DNA from: Candidatus Poseidoniales archaeon
GTDB lineage: Archaea > Thermoplasmatota > Poseidoniia > Poseidoniales > Thalassarchaeaceae
NCBI GenBank assembly: GCA_012960975.1
Contig: DUAE01000033.1
Location: 1 to 64,000, forward strand
DNA: 64,000 nucleotides
Reading direction: 5' to 3'
The first letter of the stretch is position 1; each line of letters opens with the position of its first letter. The translations under genes and the position numbers were made by a program. The notes beneath the pieces are model-generated. The model was given only the letters and a program-made list of their open reading frames with translations, had not been told where the DNA came from and made no database searches. Below, piece after piece: positions 9,207 through 19,353 of this stretch.

Positions 9207-10430
9207 ATGTTCCCCGAATGTATCGACTGCAGAGGGATTCGCAGGATGTGTGGCATCTCACCATGCCCCCTGCTCGCTGAAGTGCGCTCTCAATTGCCGA
9301 TGACACAAACCAGTACCTTCAATGAAATGGTTGGTCCGAGCCCCCCCTCACTTTTTGTTGGTAGATATGGATATCCGGATGTTCGTGCAGGCCCTAGTGC
9401 GGCATGGCACGCCGACGACTCTGATACACAATCAATTTCGAGTGGAGATCCAGCTGATTTATTCGGCGCACCTCTCGAAGAAGTCGCAGTCCGCCATGCA
9501 AATATCATCACCGGGGGACAGCGAATGAAAGTTCAGAGCGCAGTTGCTCCGGAAAAGATTCTTGAGGTAACTCAAGAAATTGCTTTGTCATCAAAATCGG
9601 TCGATATTGAATTAGATTTTGCGAGGCCGATTAGAGTTGGTTCGACCCCTACTTTCGATAGTATGAGTACCCCTCTCGGCCCGACTGGTGAAATATTACG
9701 AGCTGAGGTCATCGGTAATACAAGCATTCCAAGAAAAGTCGATTCCATCTCTGGCGAAACCGATTTGTTGGCAATCGATGCAATCGACGAATTACAACGC
9801 TCATCAATTGGTGAATCACACATTTCCCGACTGCTCTCAACTGGCATTCTAGGAAAGATGGAAAATCGTCGATTAGTTCCTACGAGATGGAGCATTACCG
9901 CAACCGATGATTCGATGGGTAAACACCTCTGGAATAAAGTTCGTGATTATCGATCCATCGATAAAATATTTGTCTATGAAGCGACATATCTTGACAATAA
10001 ATTCCACATTATCTTGAGTCCAGGTTTGTGGGCATTTCAGATGTTAGAAGCATGGATGAGGGGCTCGCTGTGGAGCGAAGGTGGCAAAGTTCTCGGGGAT
10101 TGGGAGGAATTTAAACCGAGGAGTCAATATGCCAGTCGAGTAACAGGAGCTTACTATGCCGCCCGCCTAGGTGTTCTCGAGCACCTTGAATCAATTCAGC
10201 GCTCTGCTGCATGTTTAATTTGGCGTGATATCGGCGCTGGATATTGGGCGCCCGTCGGAGTCTGGTTGATTCGAGAAACCGTTCGTGAAGCGATGAAGCA
10301 GACTCCGAAACAATTCGATTCATTATCGGAAGCGATTAATTATGTTGGACTGAGAATTTCTGTTAAAGAAGATTTGCAAAATTCTTGGTTTGTTAAACGT
10401 GAAGCGCAGACTAGATTAGATTCATTTTGA
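9207..10430 (+). CDS. nreA: NreA-type archaeal DNA repair protein
   Basis: Nre proteins are archaeal DNA repair factors; Haloferax NreA works in repair of mitomycin-type damage and contacts PCNA. The N-terminus carries the expected four-cysteine zinc site (CIDC...C...C, residues 5-21), followed by the PSLFVGRYGYPDVRAGP-type Nre signature. The last residues, QTRLDSF, match a terminal PCNA-interacting (PIP) motif (Q-x2-L-x2-F). At 407 aa the length fits the family. The gene's 3' end overlaps the convergent HTH regulator by nine bases. Confidence is high because both the zinc site and the terminal PIP-like motif are present. Confidence 0.92.
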   Translation: MFPECIDCRGIRRMCGISPCPLLAEVRSQLPMTQTSTFNEMVGPSPPSLFVGRYGYPDVRAGPSAAWHADDSDTQSISSGDPADLFGAPLEEVAVRHANIITGGQRMKVQSAVAPEKILEVTQEIALSSKSVDIELDFARPIRVGSTPTFDSMSTPLGPTGEILRAEVIGNTSIPRKVDSISGETDLLAIDAIDELQRSSIGESHISRLLSTGILGKMENRRLVPTRWSITATDDSMGKHLWNKVRDYRSIDKIFVYEATYLDNKFHIILSPGLWAFQMLEAWMRGSLWSEGGKVLGDWEEFKPRSQYASRVTGAYYAARLGVLEHLESIQRSAACLIWRDIGAGYWAPVGVWLIRETVREAMKQTPKQFDSLSEAINYVGLRISVKEDLQNSWFVKREAQTRLDSF

Positions 10431-11081
10431 GCGTTTTAAGAAACCGCCAACGATTTCACTTTCTGCTTTTACCAGTTGCTCAGCAACAGAGGATTTCGAT
10501 AATCCTAACTTCGTTGCAAGATCACGAATTGAAATCTTCTTCGGAACTTCATACCAACCACTATCGTGAGCGACTTTGATGATACGGTGCTGCTGTAAAG
10601 TCGGACCTCGAACGACCAAGCCCTCCATCCCTTTTGCCGCAGTAACACGCTCAACAGGCATTTCACCCCTTACTGAATTAAGGAATGAAATCATAGATGA
10701 TTGCCGGCCTGAAAGTTGTAAAATTAGTCCAGAAGAAGTCAGGTTAGTACCGGCCAGCAAACACAAATCGTTGCCAATAAAATGCTGGCCAATCAATTCT
10801 GCTGCAAACTCTAAAACCATCAAATGATGAGTTAAATAATCAGACTTCCATTCTTCAAGAATTTCGACTACACGGATTCCCCCTATCTCAAATCCCGGGG
10901 CAGGACAATTGGAATCAGTCGTTATACATTCAACCATCATTCGTAAATTTCCGTCGAAAATTCCAAGGATTCCACGAAAATCCCAACTGACGGACTCAAG
11001 AGCCTTCCGAATACGAAAATCGTGATCGATAGATGGCAGGGCGCACTCAACTCGAACGGCTCTCATCGCAGGCATCCTCAT
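10422..11081 (-). CDS. HTH_10 (Bat-like) transcriptional regulator
   Basis: The C-terminal 50 or so residues form a helix-turn-helix of the bacterio-opsin activator HTH_10 type (SIRDLATKLGLSKSSVAEQLVKAE). The preceding 160 residues look like the sensor-like domain common in archaeal HTH_10 proteins, including a GLVVRGPTLQQHRIIKVAHDSGWYEVP linker. Such proteins regulate transcription in haloarchaea and Marine Group II, usually with unknown ligands. Starts at 11081 (MRMPAM) or 11066 are both possible. It lies downstream of the giant surface-protein gene on the same strand, about 95 bp away. Confidence 0.8.
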   Translation of the reverse strand: MRMPAMRAVRVECALPSIDHDFRIRKALESVSWDFRGILGIFDGNLRMMVECITTDSNCPAPGFEIGGIRVVEILEEWKSDYLTHHLMVLEFAAELIGQHFIGNDLCLLAGTNLTSSGLILQLSGRQSSMISFLNSVRGEMPVERVTAAKGMEGLVVRGPTLQQHRIIKVAHDSGWYEVPKKISIRDLATKLGLSKSSVAEQLVKAESEIVGGFLKRSK

Positions 11082-11176
11082 CGCTGAGTTCCGCCATCAG
11101 GTTATCAAAACAACTCTTTTGTGTTCAAATTTTCTTGGTTACAGCATTTTTCGGAGTTATTACTCCAAATAATGTC

Positions 11177-14100
11177 TCAAATTTCACTATCTCTAACTCG
11201 ATCTTCATTTTCAAGAATTGCCCGTGCAACTTCAGGAGAATACCCGATATCTGTCAAAACTTCAATTTTCTTTTCAACCGATTGGCGCTCAGTGTCCCAA
11301 TCCTCGTCAATTATCGATTCAACTCTAGCGGTGTGGTCTTGGGCTCCGCGGACAACTGGTCGCTTCCTTTGGACTAAGACAAGTGCTGCAAGCAATATTA
11401 CTGTCATACTGACTATTACCGCTGTGATTACAGAGTTGGAGGTGAGCAACTGAATCATGCTCATCTGAACATTCGAATCTTCAGTAGCATCCATGCAACC
11501 ATCACGATCTATGTCGTTCTTTTTATTCGAGTTCCAATTAGTGATTCCAGTCGGGCACTTATCTCTTGAATCTGGAATTCCATCTCCATCATCGTCTAGA
11601 TCTTGAGTTTCATCATCACATCCATCTTGATCTAAATCGTTGAAAACAATTTCGCCACCAAGACAGTTGTCATGGCCATCAAGGATACCATCGCCATCAT
11701 CATCTGCATCTTCAGTCAAATCATGGCAACCATCGCGATCTGCATCTTCTGTGATGGTTGAAATCCAACCAGAAGTTGGATTTTGCTCACAATTATCTAT
11801 CGAAGATTCAATCCCATCATTATCCAAATCAGTGTCTTCAACGAAGTCATAACATCCATCATTATCTAAATCCGTAGTATCTTCTGGATTCATCACACTG
11901 CGCTGGCAATGGTCCTTTGAATCGCCAAATCCATCATTATCATCATCAGAATCTTCACTAAAATCATTGCAACCATCACTATCCCAGTCATTGAGAATTG
12001 TAGATATCCAATCCGACATGCCCATCGAACAATCATCATCAACATCTAGAATGCCGTCATTGTCTCGGTCATCATCTTCAATCGAGTCTAAACAACCATC
12101 GCCATCTTGGTCACTCGCTGCATCTGATAACCATAGAATAACTCCGTGCGGGCAACCATCATCAACATCGAGGACACCGTCATTATCATCGTCCTCATCA
12201 TCGAAAACATCATGGCAACCATCGCTATCATGATCGAAGAAGAGGTCGGTCCACCAAGTTGCGCCAGACGAGCAATCATCGTTCAAATCAAGATAGGGGT
12301 CATTGTCATCATTATCGTCTTCGTCAGCATCTCGGCAACCATCGCCATCGTGGTCAACAGATAATCCACCCCAATATTGAGCTCCGTTCGGGCAATAATC
12401 AAACTCGTTCAGGACCCCATCACCATCGGTGTCATAATCTTCCAGAATATCATCGCAACCGTCGTAATCTGCATCGATAATTTCACCGATTACCCCGGTT
12501 GAACAACCATCTTCTTCATCGTAAATGCCATCATTATCATCATCATCATCTTCGCTTGAATCGCGGCATCCATCACCATCATGATCGGTGAGTTCTGCTG
12601 AAGTCCAACCCGTATCACCGAATTGGCAATCGTCTTCTGCATCAGGAATACCGTCATTATCGTCATCATTCCAGTCACCTTCATTGACCAAATCAATTCT
12701 AATCAATTTCGAAATAGTCCCTTCTTCCTTCGTTGAAGAAGTTAAGGTAAGCGTCAACCAGAAGGTTAGGTCATCATTGACCTGTGCAAGTGTAGGTGCG
12801 CGTAGGAATAAATCGAGTTCTGATGTCTGACCCTCGACGAGAGTCGTCGTGTGTTGGTAATTTCCAGCGAAACCAGCGTCTACGAACCAGTAATCAGGAG
12901 CGCCACTAACAGTTATCGAAGCAATATCGGAAGTTCCTGAAATCTTGATTGCCTCAACCAATAAATCGATATTAATAGATTGAGAAGGCTGCAATTCGAT
13001 CGTCTCATCCAACCCTGAAGCGAAGTTGATTCCAACATTCCATACATTTTCAGACCACATACAAACTTCCCACTGGTCCTCTGTAACCGTTTCCGTATCA
13101 CTACATTCATCGGCCGTCCAAACAATATCTCGGTTAGGCCAATCAAAGTTAACAATCGGTTGTGAACTGGATTCTAAACTAGAACCAAATATCCCCATCA
13201 AATTATTCGAGCTTGATGCGATTATTCTCGTATTGATTACTGCATAAGATTCAATTAAACTCTTACCAATTCGAAGAACTCCTTGATCGTTTAATTGTGG
13301 TACGTTAATTCTTGTCCAACGCAATTCAACTCTATTATCTTCATCTGATTCTCCTTCCATCGATTCGAACCAGGTGATATGGACCGATCCGTCATTATCG
13401 AAATCAACTCGAGGATTGGCTCCAAAGGTCATATCTGATCCTTGAACCGCTGAATCGACGACAACTGCAACCTCTGCGAGATTCAAGCCATTCGCCTCTC
13501 CATCCAAAGCGCCTGCACGATCTAAATCCAACTGCATATAATGCAGTTGAGATGGTGCGCCACGGCTCGGCATCGAGTCACGTCCATCAACCCATACAAC
13601 GTGTATATTTCCATTATCATCTACGTTGACATCAGGGTTGACCGACCATCCATGGCCACTCGTTAAACGAGTATCATTAACCAAAACGAAGTGACCAATC
13701 GTGCCCCAGCCGGTACCATCTTGCCAAACATAATCCACTGCTGGCCCAATGTCCTCGACATATTGTCCAGAATCATCAATGGTGTGAGCAGACATTCCAC
13801 GCGTCCAAGTGAAGCGTGGGTTGTTGAGTATAGAATATGGGTTCAAAACGGTCAGGAATGTTTCAGTCGAACCGCTTCCTGAGGTGAGACCAATGATTTC
13901 ATTGACTAAGGCATTAAGCTCTTGAGTATAATTTGCAATTGGTACTACGACATCATCAATCCATGCTGCATCGTGGCCAGAGCTTAAACTTCCATCCTTA
14001 ACATATACCCATTTCAGAGTGTGTTGACCCAAGGAGACTGGAGTAGAGAAATTGCCATCTTGTACGCCCGACCATTGTGCGAGTTGTACGCCATCAATGG

Positions 14101-16351
14101 AGAAGCGAAGGAAATCATAATTTGCTTCAGAAGAAACATTGTAAGAAAATGAAACCGTTCCAGCAGCCATCATACCTGTAAATTCTAAATTGGCATTATC
14201 ACTGTCAGAAATGTCTCCTGATTGAGCAGAATAAATGCCTGTAATTGGAGTAGATGATGGATTTGTTGCTGATACATATGAATAATCAGCAGACGCAGAA
14301 GTCCCTCCATCACCATAGCTATCATTGAGGTAAATAGTGTAATTTCCTGCAACTGTATAAGTTGCTAATACGCCTGAAAAGCCACTAAATACATCACTCG
14401 AATTAAATGCATCAACTGTTCCATTCGGTAAAATTATATCCATACTAAATTCATTGGGCCAACTGTCGATTGTAACCAAAATTTCAACAATTTCGCCAGC
14501 TGGATGGGTGTAATTGCACGTCACGGCTGAGAAAGCAGGGGAGTTAGTGCCGCCACCGATTCCGCAGAGGTTCGTTGAAGAATAAACAATTCCATTATTG
14601 GCATCTTCGACCGACCAAGTATTCGAAGAAGAACCCGAAACTCCCCAGCCATTCGTTAAATGACCTGATTCAAAATCTCCCTCAAAATTTGCCATATTAT
14701 CCGATGGATAGAGATACATCTCTCCGCCCGCGTCTTTATTCGCCCAAGTTGAGTCATCACAAGTTCGTTGATGAATTCCTGTAACAGAGTCAGGGCATTG
14801 TGCTAGATCCATCATATGAGAGCGTACATGAGTATCATTAGCCCAAATTGTTGATGCGCCATAAGAAGTTGTTCCGGCGATTGGGACTGGTATGATTCCT
14901 GCCTTTGCACAGGCATCGTGAGCTTCAGAAATACTCTGGTAATCATCTGCTTGTTGAGCTTGTTGTCCGTTTCCTGAGCCCCCATAAGGACCCTCATCAG
15001 AAACGGGAATAATCAGGCGGGTTGCATTTGGATTCCATTGATGATCGTATGTAGTCGCTGGATTGCCTGGGACGTTTCCTGCATTATCTCTCCATGAAAG
15101 ACACGCCCACGTCGAGCCGGGACCCCACATCTCGCTGTTGTAACCCCAATCGGTTGGGATGTTCAGGCTCGAGCCGTTATACATTACATCGGAAAGAGCT
15201 CTAATTCCACCCGATGTGTCGGTTGAATTTTGGCCGAGATGGTTTGATCGGGGTCCGTCGCCATAACCGCCGACTTCGTAAGCATCCTCACAATTCTTTT
15301 GGTTATTCGCAAAAGACATCTGTCCACTCAATGCATACAAAGTTTCGAGAACAGTGATACTCGCTGCTTCAAGTAATGGTTTCACACCTTGGAAGAATTC
15401 TCCGCTGCTAAGGTTTCCACCATAAAATACCGCACACATATCGACCCATTCGGTCGTCATCGAACCAGAGGAGTCAATTAATCCGACATATTCAATCAAT
15501 GAACCGCGAGTATCTTCCCACACGATTACAACCGTATTATTCGTCCCCATCGAAACCGCAGGATTGCCTTTGTAGCCAATTGCAGGGGTGATGATGGTGT
15601 TATTGATTTGAGTCGAGAGAGCATTGCTACCGGAAGCATTCCATGCAAGCATTGCATAGTAAATCAGAGGTGCGCCGAAAAACGTCCCCTGAGCATCATA
15701 AGTATCAACCCAGACAACGTGTGCTGCATCGAAAGAATCGATTGCAATATCTGGATCGTTGCGTACACCCGTTCCATCAGCTATAATATGAGTGGAAACA
15801 AGAGACATATTGGTAATATCACCGGGGCTTCCGTCTTGATTATCGAGGGCAGGGTTCAGTAAAGCATAGAGAATATGGGTGTCAGTAATCGCCCAAACGA
15901 TGTGGGCTTTGTATTCTGAATCAATAACCAGTGAGGGGCTTGAGAGCGCAGATGTACTATTCTGACCAACGGGTGTGCTAGCGATTAGAACAGTGTCGAT
16001 ACCTGATGTCGCAATCAAAGCATAGTGAACTTGAGGCATTGTGCCATTCTCAATCCAAACCAGATGAACTCGTTGCAAATCATCCATTACACCTATTACT
16101 TCGATTGGATTAGATGTGTTGAGGTTTGAGAGAAGGGTAGTAGTGGATGTATCGTCGACTGTCCCATTTGCTGTGAAATATCTCTCCGATGTAGGTTCGA
16201 GAGTCGGCGAAACAGATGACAGGGAAGGAGCTGCAATTGATGTTATCATTAGGAAAACTAGTGTTAATGAAAGGCGGTAATTACGACGATTGCCGTTTGT
16301 TAATTTCCATGTTTGTTCGTCATTCCTTTGTTCGTCGGCCTCTCTAACCAT
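11177..16351 (-). CDS. Giant cell-surface protein with calcium-binding repeats
   Basis: The 1724-residue protein begins with a basic segment and a hydrophobic signal sequence (about 28-47). BNR-like propeller repeats follow, seen as recurring P-x-hydrophobic-D...HVVWVD units. A VWA-like insert lies near residues 290-500, where LIIPVSDEGPYGGSG and ACAKAGIIPVPIAG occur. Next comes a jelly-roll/MAM-like stretch with FEGDFESGHLTNGW, then more propeller units. A block of Asp-rich DxDxDG repeats of thrombospondin type 3 style leads to one C-terminal transmembrane helix (bases 11370-11450) and a short cytoplasmic tail. It is probably displayed outside the cell and needs calcium. Ligand and partners are unknown. 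It may be an adhesin or polymer-binding protein. Confidence 0.85.
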   Translation of the reverse strand: MVREADEQRNDEQTWKLTNGNRRNYRLSLTLVFLMITSIAAPSLSSVSPTLEPTSERYFTANGTVDDTSTTTLLSNLNTSNPIEVIGVMDDLQRVHLVWIENGTMPQVHYALIATSGIDTVLIASTPVGQNSTSALSSPSLVIDSEYKAHIVWAITDTHILYALLNPALDNQDGSPGDITNMSLVSTHIIADGTGVRNDPDIAIDSFDAAHVVWVDTYDAQGTFFGAPLIYYAMLAWNASGSNALSTQINNTIITPAIGYKGNPAVSMGTNNTVVIVWEDTRGSLIEYVGLIDSSGSMTTEWVDMCAVFYGGNLSSGEFFQGVKPLLEAASITVLETLYALSGQMSFANNQKNCEDAYEVGGYGDGPRSNHLGQNSTDTSGGIRALSDVMYNGSSLNIPTDWGYNSEMWGPGSTWACLSWRDNAGNVPGNPATTYDHQWNPNATRLIIPVSDEGPYGGSGNGQQAQQADDYQSISEAHDACAKAGIIPVPIAGTTSYGASTIWANDTHVRSHMMDLAQCPDSVTGIHQRTCDDSTWANKDAGGEMYLYPSDNMANFEGDFESGHLTNGWGVSGSSSNTWSVEDANNGIVYSSTNLCGIGGGTNSPAFSAVTCNYTHPAGEIVEILVTIDSWPNEFSMDIILPNGTVDAFNSSDVFSGFSGVLATYTVAGNYTIYLNDSYGDGGTSASADYSYVSATNPSSTPITGIYSAQSGDISDSDNANLEFTGMMAAGTVSFSYNVSSEANYDFLRFSIDGVQLAQWSGVQDGNFSTPVSLGQHTLKWVYVKDGSLSSGHDAAWIDDVVVPIANYTQELNALVNEIIGLTSGSGSTETFLTVLNPYSILNNPRFTWTRGMSAHTIDDSGQYVEDIGPAVDYVWQDGTGWGTIGHFVLVNDTRLTSGHGWSVNPDVNVDDNGNIHVVWVDGRDSMPSRGAPSQLHYMQLDLDRAGALDGEANGLNLAEVAVVVDSAVQGSDMTFGANPRVDFDNDGSVHITWFESMEGESDEDNRVELRWTRINVPQLNDQGVLRIGKSLIESYAVINTRIIASSSNNLMGIFGSSLESSSQPIVNFDWPNRDIVWTADECSDTETVTEDQWEVCMWSENVWNVGINFASGLDETIELQPSQSINIDLLVEAIKISGTSDIASITVSGAPDYWFVDAGFAGNYQHTTTLVEGQTSELDLFLRAPTLAQVNDDLTFWLTLTLTSSTKEEGTISKLIRIDLVNEGDWNDDDNDGIPDAEDDCQFGDTGWTSAELTDHDGDGCRDSSEDDDDDNDGIYDEEDGCSTGVIGEIIDADYDGCDDILEDYDTDGDGVLNEFDYCPNGAQYWGGLSVDHDGDGCRDADEDDNDDNDPYLDLNDDCSSGATWWTDLFFDHDSDGCHDVFDDEDDDNDGVLDVDDGCPHGVILWLSDAASDQDGDGCLDSIEDDDRDNDGILDVDDDCSMGMSDWISTILNDWDSDGCNDFSEDSDDDNDGFGDSKDHCQRSVMNPEDTTDLDNDGCYDFVEDTDLDNDGIESSIDNCEQNPTSGWISTITEDADRDGCHDLTEDADDDGDGILDGHDNCLGGEIVFNDLDQDGCDDETQDLDDDGDGIPDSRDKCPTGITNWNSNKKNDIDRDGCMDATEDSNVQMSMIQLLTSNSVITAVIVSMTVILLAALVLVQRKRPVVRGAQDHTARVESIIDEDWDTERQSVEKKIEVLTDIGYSPEVARAILENEDRVRDSEI
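11475..12680 (-). repeat. Thrombospondin type 3-like Asp/Cys repeat array
   Basis: About eleven protein repeats of 35-40 residues lie in tandem. Each has a DxDxDGC...D pattern followed by DDDNDGI and a second cysteine, giving paired cysteines and several acidic calcium-binding loops per unit. Sequence between repeats is diverged, so the array is old compared with the 45-bp duplication at 194. The Asp codons also create long Ser/Pro-rich open frames on the opposite strand that are not genes. Confidence 0.9.
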
Positions 16352-16412
16352 GCTGATGCATAGCCACTAATACCCATAGAAGGTGAGCAGGACATGTCCG
16401 AAATTGAGAAAA

Positions 16413-18077
16413 TTACGCCTGCTTTTCAGCGAGGTGAGCCGCCTTCCTAGAAATATAATCAGTATAGTTACCAGGCCAAACCCAGAGGCTTCCATCACCA
16501 GGTAATTCCCAAATTGTATCACAAATTTTGTCTAGGAACCATCGATCGTGACTGACAGTAATTATTCCACCATCATATTCCATCAATGCCTCTTCAAGAG
16601 CCTCTTTTGCATCGGTATCAAGATGATTCGTAGGCTCATCCAATAGCAGCATGTTATTATCTTCAAGAAGTAGTTTCAACAAAGCGATTCGCGCCCTCTC
16701 CCCTCCACTCAATTTCTCAAGTTTGGTAGAAACCATATCAGGGGTAAATTGGAATTGCCCGAGCATTGCCCTGATGTCTCCATAATCCATCCGCGGTTTA
16801 AGGTGCTGAATCTGCTCGATGGGCGTTAAATTAAAATTCAAAGATCGATGGTCTTGATGGAAGTATCCAGCCTCAACTCCTGGGCGGATATCGAGTTTTC
16901 CAGAATCAAGTTTTATTTCACCGATAATTAGGCGCAGTATGCTGGTTTTCCCCGCACCGTTGGGGCCGACTATACCAATTTTTTGCCCTCTGCGGACACC
17001 GACTTCAAGCCCATGTAAAATCGGTCGGTCCATTCCTTCAAATTGCAGGTGTGCCTTGTGGAAATCAAGAACTTCGAGGCTACTTTTTTCTGTGGCTTGT
17101 AAAGAGAAATTTAAGTTTCTACGCTGTTTTGGTTGTATCGATTTAAGCCACTTCAATTCGCGTTGAGCACGCATTATCATGAAATGCTTTTGAGATATCG
17201 ATTTGTCGAATTTATTATTTCTTTTCATCGACATCATGGCACCTTTTAATCGCTTCAATTCCTTCGATGTTTTCTTAATTCGCTCGTCCAAAGTTTGTAG
17301 GAATAATTCCTTTTGCTTGAGGAATGAAGAATAATTTCCCGGGTATCCTTTGAGGTGTGCATCTTGAATCTCTGCAATATTATTGCAAACTCGGTCAAGG
17401 AAATACCTGTCGTGGCTAACTACAAGGAGAGCTCCTTGGAATCTTAAAAGGAACCTTTCTAGCCAATCTAGAGTTTGAAAATCCAAATGATTGGTCGGCT
17501 CGTCAAGGAAAAGTAGGTCAATCTCGTTTAATCCCACCAATTGCCGAGCCAATGCTACCTTTGCTCGCTCTCCTCCTGACAAAGAAGATAGTTGAACATC
17601 AATTTGGTGATGATAAAGGTCGAGAGCTTTGAGAATTTCAGAAGCATGTCCGGCTACATCACTGCCACCAGAACGTGCCATTAGGGCTTGTAATTCTTGG
17701 TAACGATCCATTGTAGGTTGCCAATCGCCATCATAAAACGAAGGTTCCGCCATCTGTAATTCGATGCCAGCTATTTCATCTTCCAATTCTTTGAACTGGC
17801 GACCACGTCGATTGAGCTCTTCGCCGAGAGTTGCTGAATCGTCGATATCTCTAATTTGCGTCAAATATGCGAGACGTAAGCCTGGAGCGAAATGAAGATC
17901 ACCGAGGTCTTGATCTTGGTTTGAAATTGTACGCAGTAGTGTGGTTTTCCCTGCCCCATTATGTCCCACTACACCTATTCTATCGCCATCATCGATTTGA
18001 AGATTTACACCCTCAAGAATTGTCAAGGGGCCGAAGGTCCGGTGGATCTCCTCCAGACGAACCAACTCGCGTACCAT
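16413..18077 (-). CDS. ABC-F family ATPase
   Basis: Two ABC ATPase cassettes sit in one soluble protein without membrane segments. Each shows Walker A (GHNGAGKTTL; GPNGAGKTSI), the signature (LSGGERAKVALA; LSGGERARIALL) and Walker B (LLFLDEPTNHLD; MLLLDEPTNHLD). A basic linker with coiled-coil character lies between them. This layout is ABC-F, whose members act on the ribosome. I place the start at the ATG at 18077, because the extra N-terminal 42 codons to 18203 overlap metK and lack homology. The gap to the metK stop is 37 bp, so it likely shares metK's transcript. Confidence 0.9.
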   Translation of the reverse strand: MVRELVRLEEIHRTFGPLTILEGVNLQIDDGDRIGVVGHNGAGKTTLLRTISNQDQDLGDLHFAPGLRLAYLTQIRDIDDSATLGEELNRRGRQFKELEDEIAGIELQMAEPSFYDGDWQPTMDRYQELQALMARSGGSDVAGHASEILKALDLYHHQIDVQLSSLSGGERAKVALARQLVGLNEIDLLFLDEPTNHLDFQTLDWLERFLLRFQGALLVVSHDRYFLDRVCNNIAEIQDAHLKGYPGNYSSFLKQKELFLQTLDERIKKTSKELKRLKGAMMSMKRNNKFDKSISQKHFMIMRAQRELKWLKSIQPKQRRNLNFSLQATEKSSLEVLDFHKAHLQFEGMDRPILHGLEVGVRRGQKIGIVGPNGAGKTSILRLIIGEIKLDSGKLDIRPGVEAGYFHQDHRSLNFNLTPIEQIQHLKPRMDYGDIRAMLGQFQFTPDMVSTKLEKLSGGERARIALLKLLLEDNNMLLLDEPTNHLDTDAKEALEEALMEYDGGIITVSHDRWFLDKICDTIWELPGDGSLWVWPGNYTDYISRKAAHLAEKQA

Positions 18078-18114
18078 GGCTGGGCGGCCGACCACCTGTT
18101 CAAGTGTGATTCGG

Positions 18115-19353
18115 TCAAGATTGGAGTTGGTTGATTCGAGTTTCGTCGATTTTTTCCCACGCAAACTCGCCTTTCTCTGTAGTTGGTCTGCCGAAATGCC
18201 CACCCGCTGCAGTAATTTGATATTGTGGGCGACGTAAGTCTAAGTCTCGAATAATTGCTGCGGGTCTAAAATCAAAAACCCGGCTAACTCGCTCAGCCAA
18301 TTCTGAATTAGAAAATATTCCTGTCCCAAAAGCGTCGACGTGCAAACTGACTGGATCCGCGACTCCGATGACATAAGCGACTTGGATCTCTACTCGGTCG
18401 GCAAGGCCTGCTGCAACTAGATGTTTAGCTACCCATCGAGCAAAATACGCTGCGGAACGATCAACTTTTGTTGGGTCTTTACCACTGAAAGCTCCACCAC
18501 CATGGCGGCCCATCCCTCCATATGTATCGACAACGATTTTGCGGCCGGTTATCCCTGCGTCCGAATAGGGTCCACCAGGATCAGCAAACCTTCCAGTTCC
18601 ATTTACAATTAGTCGATAATCATCAGGTAGCCAATGAGATGGAATTGCGTGCTCGACAACATGTTTGCGAATCTGTTCTGTAACGAATGCGTGCTCTTCT
18701 TCTTCATTGCCCCCAAATTTATTCTTCAATGCAGAGTCATGTTGAACCGCAACAACAACTGTGTGGACTTTGTTTGGTTTACCTGATTTGTCGTACTGAA
18801 CTGTGACTTGACTCTTCGCATCTGGGCGAATCCATTCGATCTCGCCTTTGGCGACAATCATATCTATGCGGCGACAAATTCGTTGGGCGAGGGCGGCGGG
18901 AAGAGGGAAATATCGGCCGTTCAGCTCACCTCCAACCTCAGTTTCGTTGCAGGCATAACCGAACATCATTCCTTGGTCGCCAGCACCAATATCAGCATCG
19001 AATTCTCCATCGACGCCTTGTGCGATATTTGCGGATTGTGTTGTGATGTGAATTTGAACTTCACATAATTCAGCAGAGGTTGCATCCATCCCTATTGCGT
19101 GAGAGGTGTAGCCAATTCGGGCTGCAGTTTTACGAGCAATTGCTTCGTAATCTGGAGCATCTCCGTCGAGACTTACCTCTCCTGCAAGAATGATTACCGC
19201 CTGCTTAGATTTACCTTTAACAAGAGTTTCAACAGCCACCCGTGCATGAGAATCGATAGTTAAGCAAGCGTCGACAATAGCATCAGAAATTGCATCACAC
19301 ACTTTGTCAGGGTGCCCTGCGGCGACCGACTCGGACGTGAATAATGCTGCCAT
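18115..19353 (-). CDS. metK: S-adenosylmethionine synthetase, bacterial/eukaryal type
   Basis: MetK makes AdoMet from ATP and methionine. The family signatures are all present: ESVAAGHPDK at the N-terminus, GAGDQGMMFGYA, GRFADPGGPYSDAGITGRKI, GGGAFSGKDPTKVDRSAAY and a C-terminal GHFGR. These mark the bacterial/eukaryal MetK family. Most archaea use the unrelated-looking archaeal MAT family, so this gene was probably acquired from bacteria. AdoMet made here would feed the SpeD enzyme encoded at 33794. The 412-residue length is slightly above the bacterial norm. Downstream lies the ABC-F gene. Confidence 0.96.
   Translation of the reverse strand: MAALFTSESVAAGHPDKVCDAISDAIVDACLTIDSHARVAVETLVKGKSKQAVIILAGEVSLDGDAPDYEAIARKTAARIGYTSHAIGMDATSAELCEVQIHITTQSANIAQGVDGEFDADIGAGDQGMMFGYACNETEVGGELNGRYFPLPAALAQRICRRIDMIVAKGEIEWIRPDAKSQVTVQYDKSGKPNKVHTVVVAVQHDSALKNKFGGNEEEEHAFVTEQIRKHVVEHAIPSHWLPDDYRLIVNGTGRFADPGGPYSDAGITGRKIVVDTYGGMGRHGGGAFSGKDPTKVDRSAAYFARWVAKHLVAAGLADRVEIQVAYVIGVADPVSLHVDAFGTGIFSNSELAERVSRVFDFRPAAIIRDLDLRRPQYQITAAGGHFGRPTTEKGEFAWEKIDETRINQLQS

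Noticed and set aside
11640..12830. Several Ser/Pro-rich and His/Met-rich open frames opposite or shifted within the calcium-repeat array
   Set aside because: They mirror the Asp-rich repeat codons of the surface protein and carry no recognisable domain.
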